Positions 51,809 to 59,667 of a stretch of 64,000 nt of DNA are shown here, piece by piece. The notes under the pieces are model-generated. The model saw only the letters and a program-made list of their open reading frames with translations, did not search any database and was not told the origin of the DNA. The position numbers and the translations under genes are program-made. Position 1 is the first letter of the stretch. Each line of letters starts with the position of its first letter. The stretch spans positions 124,001 to 188,000 of the forward strand of contig NZ_JBGFGL010000067.1 in NCBI RefSeq assembly GCF_041224425.1, given 5' to 3'. The stretch comes from Psychroserpens sp041224425 (GTDB lineage Bacteria; Bacteroidota; Bacteroidia; Flavobacteriales; Flavobacteriaceae).

Positions 51809-52705
51809 ATGAAGAAACTAGTGTTTTCAGTTGTTTTGTGCCTTGGAATGATAGCAAATGTTCTGTCACAAGATTGGATGACCTCTCTTGAAGTTGCTAA
51901 AAGTTTAGGGCTGGTTCAAAACAAACTACTCTTTGTTATTTGGGAAGATGCCTATTATAATCCGTATCCTGTACTTATTAAGGATGCCAAAGGAAATGCT
52001 GTGGTTGAGGACATGCTATCTAACGATAGTCTAAATGAAGCGATATGGAAACATTTTGTGCCAGTTGTGCTGAGTGAGTCAAGATATGAAGAGTTGCTTA
52101 ATGACATAAAAGACAAACGGCCACAATCATATATTGATAAGTTCAATGATGATAGTATCAAAATCATGGATGTCAATGGTAATATTCTCAATACAAAAGT
52201 AGAGTACTATGATTATCTCGATATTGTAAAATTTATAGTGAAATATGCTTTGGATACCAGTTATCTTCAAGCAGAATTAATGAATTTCAGAACACAAAAA
52301 GATTTCAATACCACCTTTAGATTGGCGTCAAAATATATGGACTTTTCAGTTTTGGTCAGTAAAGATTTAAGGAAAGAAGTATTGCAGTTATCTGATTTTT
52401 ATCTAAGAGATGCTAAAGATTTTATTTCTGAAGAAGCCAATGAAGTCCGTACAGAGTTAGCCCAAAAAGTAGAATTACTAAACTTTAAACAGGAATTAAT
52501 TCTCAATAATCCCCGTAAAGTTTTACGACGTCTTAAAAAAATTGAATCATCAACTATTGCTTCTTCTAATGAAGAGCTTTGGGCATTTTTGCATTACACG
52601 GCTTATCTGTTGCTTAAAGACGAATCGAATGCAAGTGTATGGAGAACTAAAGTTTCTTTAGTAAATTTGAAAAAGGCAAACATGATTGTAAACATTAATT
52701 CCTGA
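51809..52705 (+). CDS. Exported protein with a Cys-less thioredoxin-like start
   Basis: A 298-residue protein with a signal peptide (ending NVLSQ). The first mature segment (SLEVAKSLGLVQNKLLFVIW, then EDAYY) resembles the start of exported thioredoxin-like domains of the DUF255/YyaL type, but the position where a Cys pair would lie reads WEDAYYNP and has no Cys. The rest is mostly helical with no recognised domain. It is 10 bp after the cysteine-cluster gene and 4 bp before the hydroxylase gene. I do not assign a function. Confidence 0.75.
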   Translation: MKKLVFSVVLCLGMIANVLSQDWMTSLEVAKSLGLVQNKLLFVIWEDAYYNPYPVLIKDAKGNAVVEDMLSNDSLNEAIWKHFVPVVLSESRYEELLNDIKDKRPQSYIDKFNDDSIKIMDVNGNILNTKVEYYDYLDIVKFIVKYALDTSYLQAELMNFRTQKDFNTTFRLASKYMDFSVLVSKDLRKEVLQLSDFYLRDAKDFISEEANEVRTELAQKVELLNFKQELILNNPRKVLRRLKKIESSTIASSNEELWAFLHYTAYLLLKDESNASVWRTKVSLVNLKKANMIVNINS

Positions 52706-52709
52706 ATTT

Positions 52710-53543
52710 TTGGAAACGATAATTAATTATTTTGAAACCATTCCATCACTTCATAGAAGTTTGATTTTAGTTGGTGGACTCACATTTTTTTGGTTGCTTG
52801 AGGGAAGTTTACCCTTGTTTAAATTCACCTATAAAAAATGGAAACACGCCATTCCAAACATTTTCTTTACACTAACGACTGTTGTGGTCAATTTCAGTTT
52901 GGCCTTTCTCTTGATTGCAACATCAGATTGGGTTAAAGAGAATGAATTTGGCATCATTAATTGGATACCAAACCTTCCACTTTGGGCTTATGTGTTGCTC
53001 GGACTTTTGCTTTTGGATTTTATTGGAGCTTATTTAGCGCATTATGTAGAACATAAAGTGAAACCGCTTTGGATGGTACATTTGGTTCATCATTCAGATC
53101 ACAATGTCGATACCACAACTGCCAATCGCCACCATCCTCTTGAAAGTGTCATCAGATTTGCCTTTACACTGGCTGGCGTTTTTATTGTTGGGACTCCAAT
53201 CGCTATTGTGTTTTTGTATCAATCGTTATCACTTGTGGCTACTCAGTTTACACATGCGAATATTAAATTACCGGAAAAAGTTGATGACTTGATGAGTTAT
53301 ATACTTGTTTCGCCTAATATGCATAAAGTGCACCATCATTATCAATTGCCTTACACCGACAGTAATTATGGCAATATTTTTTCAATTTGGGATCGTATTT
53401 TTGGGACCTACATGAAATTAGAGCCTTCAAAAATAGTTTATGGTGTTGATACCTTTCCCGATGAAGAAGCTAATGGAAAAATAGGAGAACTTCTTAAACA
53501 GCCTTTCCATAAATATAGAAAACCAACGACTACAAATTCTTAA
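52710..53543 (+). CDS. Sterol desaturase / fatty acid hydroxylase family protein
   Basis: A 277-residue di-iron membrane enzyme. Four or five helices surround the His boxes HYVEH, HLVHHSDH, NRHHPLE and HKVHHHYQL, which bind two irons in this superfamily. The start is TTG at 52710, the only reasonable start, since the first ATG in frame lies far inside. It would hydroxylate or desaturate a lipid. It is 4 bp after the preceding gene, so expression is coupled. Confidence 0.92.
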   Translation: METIINYFETIPSLHRSLILVGGLTFFWLLEGSLPLFKFTYKKWKHAIPNIFFTLTTVVVNFSLAFLLIATSDWVKENEFGIINWIPNLPLWAYVLLGLLLLDFIGAYLAHYVEHKVKPLWMVHLVHHSDHNVDTTTANRHHPLESVIRFAFTLAGVFIVGTPIAIVFLYQSLSLVATQFTHANIKLPEKVDDLMSYILVSPNMHKVHHHYQLPYTDSNYGNIFSIWDRIFGTYMKLEPSKIVYGVDTFPDEEANGKIGELLKQPFHKYRKPTTTNS

Positions 53544-53827
53544 AAAAGATATTGAATACCCTTTTGACATTCGATTAAGTGTTCATTTTTAGGGATTTAC
53601 GTTTTTTTTAGTATTGTAGGAAACCATTGAGTTTAATGCAGTTCATCTTCTTTTTTTTACGTTATTTTTCATTCATCTAGACTTTTTTGGAATTCAACGC
53701 TTTTCTTATTAAGCACGTTTTCTTCCCTCTACATTTGATATAAAATACATACAATCCCTCTTTGAATGTAAAGTCCCTCATTGAGCGATTGGTTTAGTTT
53801 TTAGTTAACCTTTAAATGACCCCAATC

Positions 53828-54463
53828 ATGAACAAGATTACTACAAATGGTATATCCATTAATGCCCTTTTGGGTCTCATTTTGTTACTTTTTATAAGTG
53901 TTCAAAATGTATCATCACAAGAGACCTATACGTCGATACGAAAGAATGTCAATCCATTGGCACTTAATTTAAGCCACAACTTATCAAATACACAAGATAC
54001 GCTGTTACTTGAGAATAAGGCGTTGTTTAAGCGTGTTAGGTTTATTGGTAAAAAAGCTGAAAAGGTATTTGATTTTAAACCTGCTGTTAAGAAAGCCAAA
54101 ATTCCATTAAATGAATTACCGCTTGGTAAGTACATGGTCATGTTTTATCAAGCTGATAAAATTATTGTCTTTGAAATAAACAGAATATTACCTTTTGATT
54201 TGTTTGATGGATTGGAATCTGATGTAGCCTTAAACAACAAATTCGATATGAAATCGAGTGAATTGAATCCAATTGATTTTGAATCAGAAACCTCTACTTT
54301 TGATACTTTGGCCTCCAATACAATAACTTCAGAGTACACTGATGGAATAGAGGATACTTATAAACCTTATAATCTTTCGGACCTAGATAGGGAATTAGTT
54401 CAAAGTCGCGCTGATTATAGACGCAATCACCTTAGACCCAACGGCAAACCATATACAGATTGA
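53828..54463 (+). CDS. Secreted protein, tandem paralogue A
   Basis: A 211-residue exported protein. The ATG at 53828 is preferred (Lys-bearing signal peptide MNKITTN...ending SSQ); an in-frame ATG at 53816 adds 4 residues. Mature residues share a pattern with the next gene: RKNVNPLALNLS, TQDTLLLENKALFKRV, AKIPLNELPLGKYMVMF, followed by a hydrophobic strand (KIIVFEINRI). The C-terminal 80 residues are acidic and absent from paralogue B. No known domain is recognised; the core may be one beta-sandwich. Confidence 0.8.
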   Translation: MNKITTNGISINALLGLILLLFISVQNVSSQETYTSIRKNVNPLALNLSHNLSNTQDTLLLENKALFKRVRFIGKKAEKVFDFKPAVKKAKIPLNELPLGKYMVMFYQADKIIVFEINRILPFDLFDGLESDVALNNKFDMKSSELNPIDFESETSTFDTLASNTITSEYTDGIEDTYKPYNLSDLDRELVQSRADYRRNHLRPNGKPYTD

Positions 54464-54616
54464 TTTCCTGACCAATTGTAAGAATTTAGCCATACTCCGA
54501 TTTTATATGCCGTTCATAGATATTTTTGTGCAGAATGTTCCAACTGTGTTTAGTTTTAAGGTTCGGGATTATAAATATGCTATTAGTTCAAGCAACGTTG
54601 ACATAAACAACGTGAT

Positions 54617-55009
54617 ATGAAATTAGCTGTATTTATAATCTTTTTTGTTTTCTGTGTCTTTTCAATAGAAAAAGCCCATGCACAAAAAGACTTTGCTGTT
54701 CTTGAAAAAAATGTCAACGTAAGGGCAAAGGATTTATCGCAAAGACTTAACGCTACAAAAGATACCTTAATTCTCAAAAGTAAGACCATGATTCAAAAGG
54801 TCTATGCTGTTAATATGGATTATAAACGTGAAGTAGATATGTCTGTTATGGATACTTCCGTGAAAATTCCTTTAAAAAACCTATCAAAAGGAAAACATGT
54901 TTTTGTAGCTGTACAATCACCTATGCGATTTGTATTTGTGGTTAAGATAATTGGTGATAACTCAGTTTTATTAGCCATGGATGATACCAAAGTGACTCCA
55001 AAAAAATAA
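54617..55009 (+). CDS. Secreted protein, tandem paralogue B
   Basis: A 130-residue exported protein (signal peptide ending KAHAQ). It aligns over its whole mature length with the preceding product: EKNVNVRAKDLS, TKDTLILKSKTMIQKV, VKIPLKNLSKGKHVFV and FVFVVKIIGDN. It lacks the acidic C-terminal extension of paralogue A. The pair arose by tandem duplication. No function is known. It ends 4 bp before the convergent NamZ-like gene. Confidence 0.8.
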   Translation: MKLAVFIIFFVFCVFSIEKAHAQKDFAVLEKNVNVRAKDLSQRLNATKDTLILKSKTMIQKVYAVNMDYKREVDMSVMDTSVKIPLKNLSKGKHVFVAVQSPMRFVFVVKIIGDNSVLLAMDDTKVTPKK

Positions 55010-55013
55010 ATAC

Positions 55014-56273
55014 CTAATCATAGATAAGATAAGTGGCTCTTCTATCTTTGAATTCTGATAGTCCAGCTTCCCAAGATTGCTTTATATCTTCTGATGATAA
55101 TCCACTTTCTATTTGTGTCTGTAATTGTTTGGTGCCAGCTAATTTGACAAAAAAATCATTGAAAAAAGGCTGTTTGCCTACCGAGTTCTTATAGGCATTA
55201 ATAAGATAATCTAAATGTATAGCCTTAAATGGCTTAGTGTCTCTTAAATCCTCGCCATAACATAATTCACCTTTGTGTTTTGGATATTTGGCACCTTCAT
55301 TTGGCTGAGGAATGAACTTAAAAGCGTATTTGTCTTTGTCTAAGAACGGACTTCCATAAACTTGAAATTGACCAGATGTTCCGCGGCCAGCACTGACATT
55401 AGTGCCTTCAAAAAAACATAAACTTGGATATAAATTTATTGCGATATCATTTGGAAGGTTCGGAGATGGTTTAATCGGCAAACTGTAAGACTTATTATGT
55501 GCATAATGCTCCATTTCAATAATGGTTAAATTACATTGTACACCATCCTTCAGCCAAGCTTCACCATTGATCATTTTGGCATATTCACCAATCGTCATAC
55601 CGTGAACTACAGGAATAGGATGCATACCTACAAAACTTTGATGTTCCATTTCTAAAATTGGCCCATCAATATAATGTCCATTCGGATTAGGTCTATCAAA
55701 AACAATAAGAGGAATATTAGATTCGGCACAGGCTTCCATGACGTAATGTAGCGTGGAGATGTAGGTATAAAAACGTGCACCAACATCTTGAATGTCAAAT
55801 ATGATAAGATCCAAATCAGTTAATTGTGCTTTTGAGGGTTTTTTATTGCTTCCATATAAGGAAACAATTGGTAAATTGGTCTTGCTGTCAACACCATCTT
55901 TAACCATTTCACCTGCATCAGCCATGCCTCTAAAACCGTGTTCTGGAGCAAATACCTTTTTGATGCTAATATCTAATGCCAATAATGAATCGACAAGATG
56001 CGTATAACCATCAGTATTTAAAATAACCGAAGTCTGATTAGCAACAATCCCAATATTTTTATTTTTCAATAAAGGTACATATGCCGATGTTCGATTGGCA
56101 CCAACAATTATATTTGCGTCACCCTGAACTTGTTTCAGGGTCTCATCAATATAAGTCGAATTATCTTTTGGTGTTGTGTCTCCATGCTTCCTCTCGTTTC
56201 CACAAGAAATTAATAAAACAATCCCAACAACTATCGGGAATAAAACAGTATTTTTGAACATTGAAAAACGCAT
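55014..56273 (-). CDS. DUF1343 (NamZ/GH171-like) lipoprotein with inserted repeat
   Basis: A 419-residue lipoprotein (Cys24 in LLISC). The DUF1343 domain shows FAPEHGFRGMADAG, LIFDIQDVGARFYTYIS and IVFDRPNPNG. DUF1343 includes NamZ, an exo-beta-N-acetylmuramidase (GH171) that removes terminal MurNAc from peptidoglycan fragments, so a muropeptide recycling role is likely. Residues 43-52 (DETLKQVQGD) are encoded by a palindromic repeat found elsewhere in the window, inserted in frame in the linker after the lipobox. Its start is only 9 bp from the divergent permease gene. Confidence 0.88.
   Translation of the reverse strand: MRFSMFKNTVLFPIVVGIVLLISCGNERKHGDTTPKDNSTYIDETLKQVQGDANIIVGANRTSAYVPLLKNKNIGIVANQTSVILNTDGYTHLVDSLLALDISIKKVFAPEHGFRGMADAGEMVKDGVDSKTNLPIVSLYGSNKKPSKAQLTDLDLIIFDIQDVGARFYTYISTLHYVMEACAESNIPLIVFDRPNPNGHYIDGPILEMEHQSFVGMHPIPVVHGMTIGEYAKMINGEAWLKDGVQCNLTIIEMEHYAHNKSYSLPIKPSPNLPNDIAINLYPSLCFFEGTNVSAGRGTSGQFQVYGSPFLDKDKYAFKFIPQPNEGAKYPKHKGELCYGEDLRDTKPFKAIHLDYLINAYKNSVGKQPFFNDFFVKLAGTKQLQTQIESGLSSEDIKQSWEAGLSEFKDRRATYLIYD
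56117..56146 (-). repeat. In-frame palindromic repeat inside the NamZ-like gene, copy 2
   Basis: On the plus strand ACCCTGAA and TTCAGGGT form a perfect 8-bp stem around CTTGT, followed by CTCAT. It differs from the copy at 13868-13891 at three of 24 shared positions. Read in the gene frame it encodes DETLKQVQGD within the lipoprotein linker. Confidence 0.7.
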
Positions 56274-56282
56274 ATATTAATT

Positions 56283-57521
56283 TTGAATTACGAGTTCTTT
56301 ATAGCAAAACGCATTATTGGTAGTAAAGCGTATAAAAGTAGTGTTTCAGCACCAATTATAAAAATTGGAATTACTGCTATTGCTATTGGAATTATAGTGA
56401 TGCTCATTGCGATTGCTACAGGTATTGGACTTCAAAAAAAGGTACGCGAAAAAGTGGTGGCTTTCAATGGTCACCTTACCATAAACAATTACGATAGCAA
56501 TATCTCCAACGAATCTTTGTCGCCAATTTCCACTGAACAGGAATTCTATCCAAATTTCAATACAATTGAAGGTGTACAACACATTCAAGCTGTGGCAACT
56601 AAGTTTGGTGTCATACGAACGGAAACCGATTTTGAAGGCATTGTCCTCAAAGGTGTTGGAGAAGATTATGATTGGACCTATCTCAACGAATTTTTGGTAG
56701 AAGGTGCTTTGCCAGATTACTCTAATGCCCTAAACAATGAGGTCATGATTTCTAGCTATTTGGCGAACCGATTACAGTTTCAGGTTGGTGATAGCTTTCA
56801 GATGGTTTTCGCAAAGGAAACTATTGATGATTTGCCTTTTATTCGTCAGTTCAACATCGTTGGGATTTTCAATTCCGGATTTCAAGAAATAGACGAAACC
56901 TTTCTTATTGGTGATATCAGACATGTGCAGCGAATGAACCGATGGGAACAAAACCAAATAGGTAATTTCGAAGTGTTTATTAACGATTACAAACAGTTGC
57001 AAACTATGGACGCCAAAATTCGAGCGGCTACACCTTCTAACCTCGATACACAAACCATAGAGGAAAAATATTATACAACCTTTGAATGGATTAAAATTTT
57101 TGATAACAACACCTATGGAATCATTGCCATTATGATCATCGTCGCTGGCATCAATATGATCACGGCACTTTTGGTCCTTATTTTAGAACGCACACAAATG
57201 ATTGGTATCTTAAAAGCTTTGGGAAGTTCCAATTGGAGCATTAGGAAGATTTTTCTTTACAATGCAACCTACCTTGTTGGTCTTGGTTTGGTTTGGGGCA
57301 ATCTCATCGGATTGGCATTGTTGTTTGCTCAAAAGTATTTCGGCCTCTTAAAATTTCCAGACCCAGAACAATATTATGTGTCGATTATTCCAGTGCATAT
57401 AAGCTTAGACTATATTTTATTGCTCAACATCGGAACTTTTATTGCCTGTATGCTCATGCTGTTGATTCCTTCCATTATTATTACCAAGATTTCTCCAGTA
57501 AAGGCGATGCGTTTTGAATAG
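56283..57521 (+). CDS. LolC/FtsX-like ABC transporter permease
   Basis: A 412-residue permease with an N-terminal helix, a MacB-type periplasmic domain (about 48-255) and three C-terminal helices of the FtsX domain (about 275-405). Hallmarks are FIAKRIIGSK at the start, the EFLVEGALPD region and the C-terminal ERTQMIGILKALGSSNWSIRKIF. The start is TTG at 56283. LolC-like proteins extract lipoproteins from the inner membrane with a LolD ATPase; the ATPase at 43180 is a candidate partner, but FtsX-type or other roles are possible. Confidence 0.88.
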   Translation: MNYEFFIAKRIIGSKAYKSSVSAPIIKIGITAIAIGIIVMLIAIATGIGLQKKVREKVVAFNGHLTINNYDSNISNESLSPISTEQEFYPNFNTIEGVQHIQAVATKFGVIRTETDFEGIVLKGVGEDYDWTYLNEFLVEGALPDYSNALNNEVMISSYLANRLQFQVGDSFQMVFAKETIDDLPFIRQFNIVGIFNSGFQEIDETFLIGDIRHVQRMNRWEQNQIGNFEVFINDYKQLQTMDAKIRAATPSNLDTQTIEEKYYTTFEWIKIFDNNTYGIIAIMIIVAGINMITALLVLILERTQMIGILKALGSSNWSIRKIFLYNATYLVGLGLVWGNLIGLALLFAQKYFGLLKFPDPEQYYVSIIPVHISLDYILLLNIGTFIACMLMLLIPSIIITKISPVKAMRFE

Positions 57522-57530
57522 TCTTTTGTT

Positions 57531-57638
57531 TTGGGCGTTCCACTACCAAGCTAAAGCTTTGCAGTGTCAGGTTTTCGGCAGTCGCTTTTTACAACTTTAT
57601 TTGTAAAAGAGCTCCAACAATGCCTCAACCCTTAACGC
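57531..57638 (+). repeat. Structured dispersed repeat, copy 2
   Basis: The element begins TTGGGCGTT and ends TTAACGC, as in copy 1. Inside, CACT/AGTG forms a small stem and TTTTACAA/TTGTAAAA an 8-bp stem around CTTTAT. The core GTCAGGTTTTCG matches copy 1. Stem sequences differ between copies but remain complementary. It lies between the permease stop and the cysM promoter. Confidence 0.65.
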
Positions 57639-57704
57639 GAGCTGTTATTTGAGGTTAGGGTTTAAAACAAATCTACTTTTACTTTCAACTTTCCACATTT
57701 ACCT

Positions 57705-57712
57705 TAAATTTG
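57705..57712 (+). promoter_or_regulatory. -7 box of the cysteine synthase gene
   Basis: TAAATTTG fits TAnnTTTG and lies 18 bp before the ATG at 57731. No clear TTTG occurs at the expected spacing. Confidence 0.5.
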
Positions 57713-57730
57713 CATCGCAAATCATAACGA

Positions 57731-58711
57731 ATGGAATACGCAGAAAATATTTTAGAAACCATTGGTAACACACCATTGGTAAAAATCAATAAGTTAACCG
57801 TTGAATTACCTTGCTTGGTGTTATCCAAATACGAAACCTTTAATCCTGGAAACTCGGTAAAGGATCGTATGGCTCTCAAAATGATTGAAGATGCTGAAGC
57901 CGACGGTCGATTGAAACCTGGAGGAACCATTATTGAAGGAACTTCTGGAAACACAGGAATGGGATTGGCATTGGCTGCTATCGTAAAAGGCTACAAATGC
58001 ATATTTGTAATTAGCGATAAGCAATCCAAAGAAAAAATGGATATCCTTAGAGCTGTAGGAGCTGAGGTTGTGGTTTGCCCAACAGATGTAGAGCCAACAG
58101 ATCCAAGGAGTTATTATTCGGTGTCCAAGCGATTAGGAGAGGAAACTCCTAACTCATGGTATGTGAATCAATATGACAATCCGAGTAACGCCAAAGCGCA
58201 TTACGAAAGTACAGGTCCAGAGATTTGGAAACAAACCGATGGTAAAGTGACGCACTTTGTGGTTGGTGTTGGTACTGGTGGAACCATTTCAGGTGTTGGT
58301 AAATATTTAAAGGAGCAAAATCCGAATATCAAGGTTTGGGGTGTTGATACTTACGGTAGCGTATTCAAAAAATATCATGAAACTGGCATCTTTGATGAAA
58401 ATGAAATTTATCCTTATGTTACCGAAGGTATTGGTGAAGATATTCTTCCAGAAAATGTTGACTTTTCAATTATCGATGGTTTTACAAAGGTAACCGATAA
58501 GGATGCTGCTGTGTATACCCAATTATTAGCGAAGGAAGAAGGCATGTTTTTAGGAAATTCGGCTGGTGCAGCTATTAAAGGCGTATTGCAGTTAAAAGAA
58601 CATTTCAAAAAAGATGATGTTGTAGTCGTCCTGTTTCATGATCATGGGAGTCGTTATGTAGGTAAAATGTTCAATAACGATTGGATGAAAAAAATGGGCT
58701 ACATTGATTAA
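57731..58711 (+). CDS. cysM: PLP-dependent cysteine synthase
   Basis: A 326-residue fold-type II PLP enzyme that forms cysteine from O-acetylserine and sulfide or thiosulfate. The PLP Lys44 lies in NPGNSVKDRMALK. EGTSGNTGMGLAL binds the substrate carboxylate, and GVGTGGTISGVGKYL binds the cofactor phosphate. The family includes CysK and CysM forms; the symbol is given at family level. A -7 promoter box lies 18 bp upstream and a strong terminator follows. Confidence 0.9.
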   Translation: MEYAENILETIGNTPLVKINKLTVELPCLVLSKYETFNPGNSVKDRMALKMIEDAEADGRLKPGGTIIEGTSGNTGMGLALAAIVKGYKCIFVISDKQSKEKMDILRAVGAEVVVCPTDVEPTDPRSYYSVSKRLGEETPNSWYVNQYDNPSNAKAHYESTGPEIWKQTDGKVTHFVVGVGTGGTISGVGKYLKEQNPNIKVWGVDTYGSVFKKYHETGIFDENEIYPYVTEGIGEDILPENVDFSIIDGFTKVTDKDAAVYTQLLAKEEGMFLGNSAGAAIKGVLQLKEHFKKDDVVVVLFHDHGSRYVGKMFNNDWMKKMGYID

Positions 58712-58742
58712 AACAGCTACTGAAATCATATAAAAATTTGGG

Positions 58743-58769
58743 ATCCTGAGTTTGTGCTCAGGATTTTTT
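58743..58769 (+). terminator. Terminator after the cysteine synthase gene
   Basis: ATCCTGAG (58743-58750) and CTCAGGAT (58757-58764) form a perfect 8-bp stem with a 6-nt loop and a T run. It lies 31 bp after the stop codon. Confidence 0.85.
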
Positions 58770-58795
58770 ATATTCGTAAAACACTAATTGTCAGA

Positions 58796-59602
58796 ATGCT
58801 ATTTAAAAAATACCAATCTTCAAAACGCTATAAGCATATTATTGCCTATTACTGGACTTTGAAATCTTCAGATGGTGAAAGTTCGGAAACGAAGTATAGG
58901 TTTGTTCCTGATGCTTATGTCGATTGGGTATTTCATTTGGGTGAACCTTGGCAATGTGATTTTCCTAATGTGGAGAATAATCATAAAACAGGTCAATCCC
59001 ACGTATTCGGACAAATTAAGCAACATTTAGATCTAACCTTGCCAAGAAAAGGATTGGATATTTTCGGAGTTAAATTTTATCCATGGTCTGTAAGCCAAAT
59101 TTGGAACTTGGATATGCACTATGTCACCGATAATTGTTTGGATTTAAATCTGTTGGAAATACCACAAATCAATACGCTTCACGAGAGAATTTATAATACC
59201 ATTTCAGTTAAAGGAAAAATAGAAGTTATTGAAAGCTTCCTCAATCCCTACTTAAATTCTATTGATAATGATAGATCGGTTCAACAATATCTTCTTTCTG
59301 AAGAAAATTCTAACAACGTTGAAAGTAAGGGCATCGGAAAACGGCGTTTGCAGCAACGGTTTAAATCTGAAATAGGAATTTCCCCAAAGTTGTTTCTAAG
59401 AACATTAAGAATCAATGCAGCCATAGATCATATGGTAAAACGAAATGATGAGTCACTAACTCAGTTAGCTCTAGGTTTTAATTATTTTGATCAAACACAT
59501 TTTATCAAGGACTTTAAATATTTTACAGGGATGTGTCCGACCTCTTTTTTAAATGCTATCAATCCCAATGGTGATATTTTAAATCTTCGCATCCCTTCCT
59601 AA
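58796..59602 (+). CDS. AraC family transcriptional regulator
   Basis: A 268-residue regulator starting at the ATG at 58796 (MLFKKYQSSKRYKH); a GTG at 58754 lies inside the terminator and is rejected. The N-terminal part (about 1-150) resembles the DUF6597 cupin-like sensor. The C-terminal HTH_18 region has KGIGKRRLQQRFKSEIGISP, the second helix-turn-helix LGFNYFDQTHFIKDFKYF and TGMCPTSFL. The effector and targets are unknown. It is a single gene. Confidence 0.9.
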   Translation: MLFKKYQSSKRYKHIIAYYWTLKSSDGESSETKYRFVPDAYVDWVFHLGEPWQCDFPNVENNHKTGQSHVFGQIKQHLDLTLPRKGLDIFGVKFYPWSVSQIWNLDMHYVTDNCLDLNLLEIPQINTLHERIYNTISVKGKIEVIESFLNPYLNSIDNDRSVQQYLLSEENSNNVESKGIGKRRLQQRFKSEIGISPKLFLRTLRINAAIDHMVKRNDESLTQLALGFNYFDQTHFIKDFKYFTGMCPTSFLNAINPNGDILNLRIPS

Positions 59603-59667
59603 ATTTCGCTTTTTTACTATTTCATTGAAGTATGGGATTTTATTTTGTGCAAAATAAATCTTTATAG

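Noticed and set aside
53544..53815. T-rich spacer before the tandem secreted paralogues.
   Set aside because: Several T runs suggest terminators, but none has a convincing stem; no promoter or small gene could be supported.
58754..58795. GTG start for the AraC regulator.
   Set aside because: The GTG lies inside the terminator hairpin of the cysteine synthase gene; the ATG at 58796 is the natural start.
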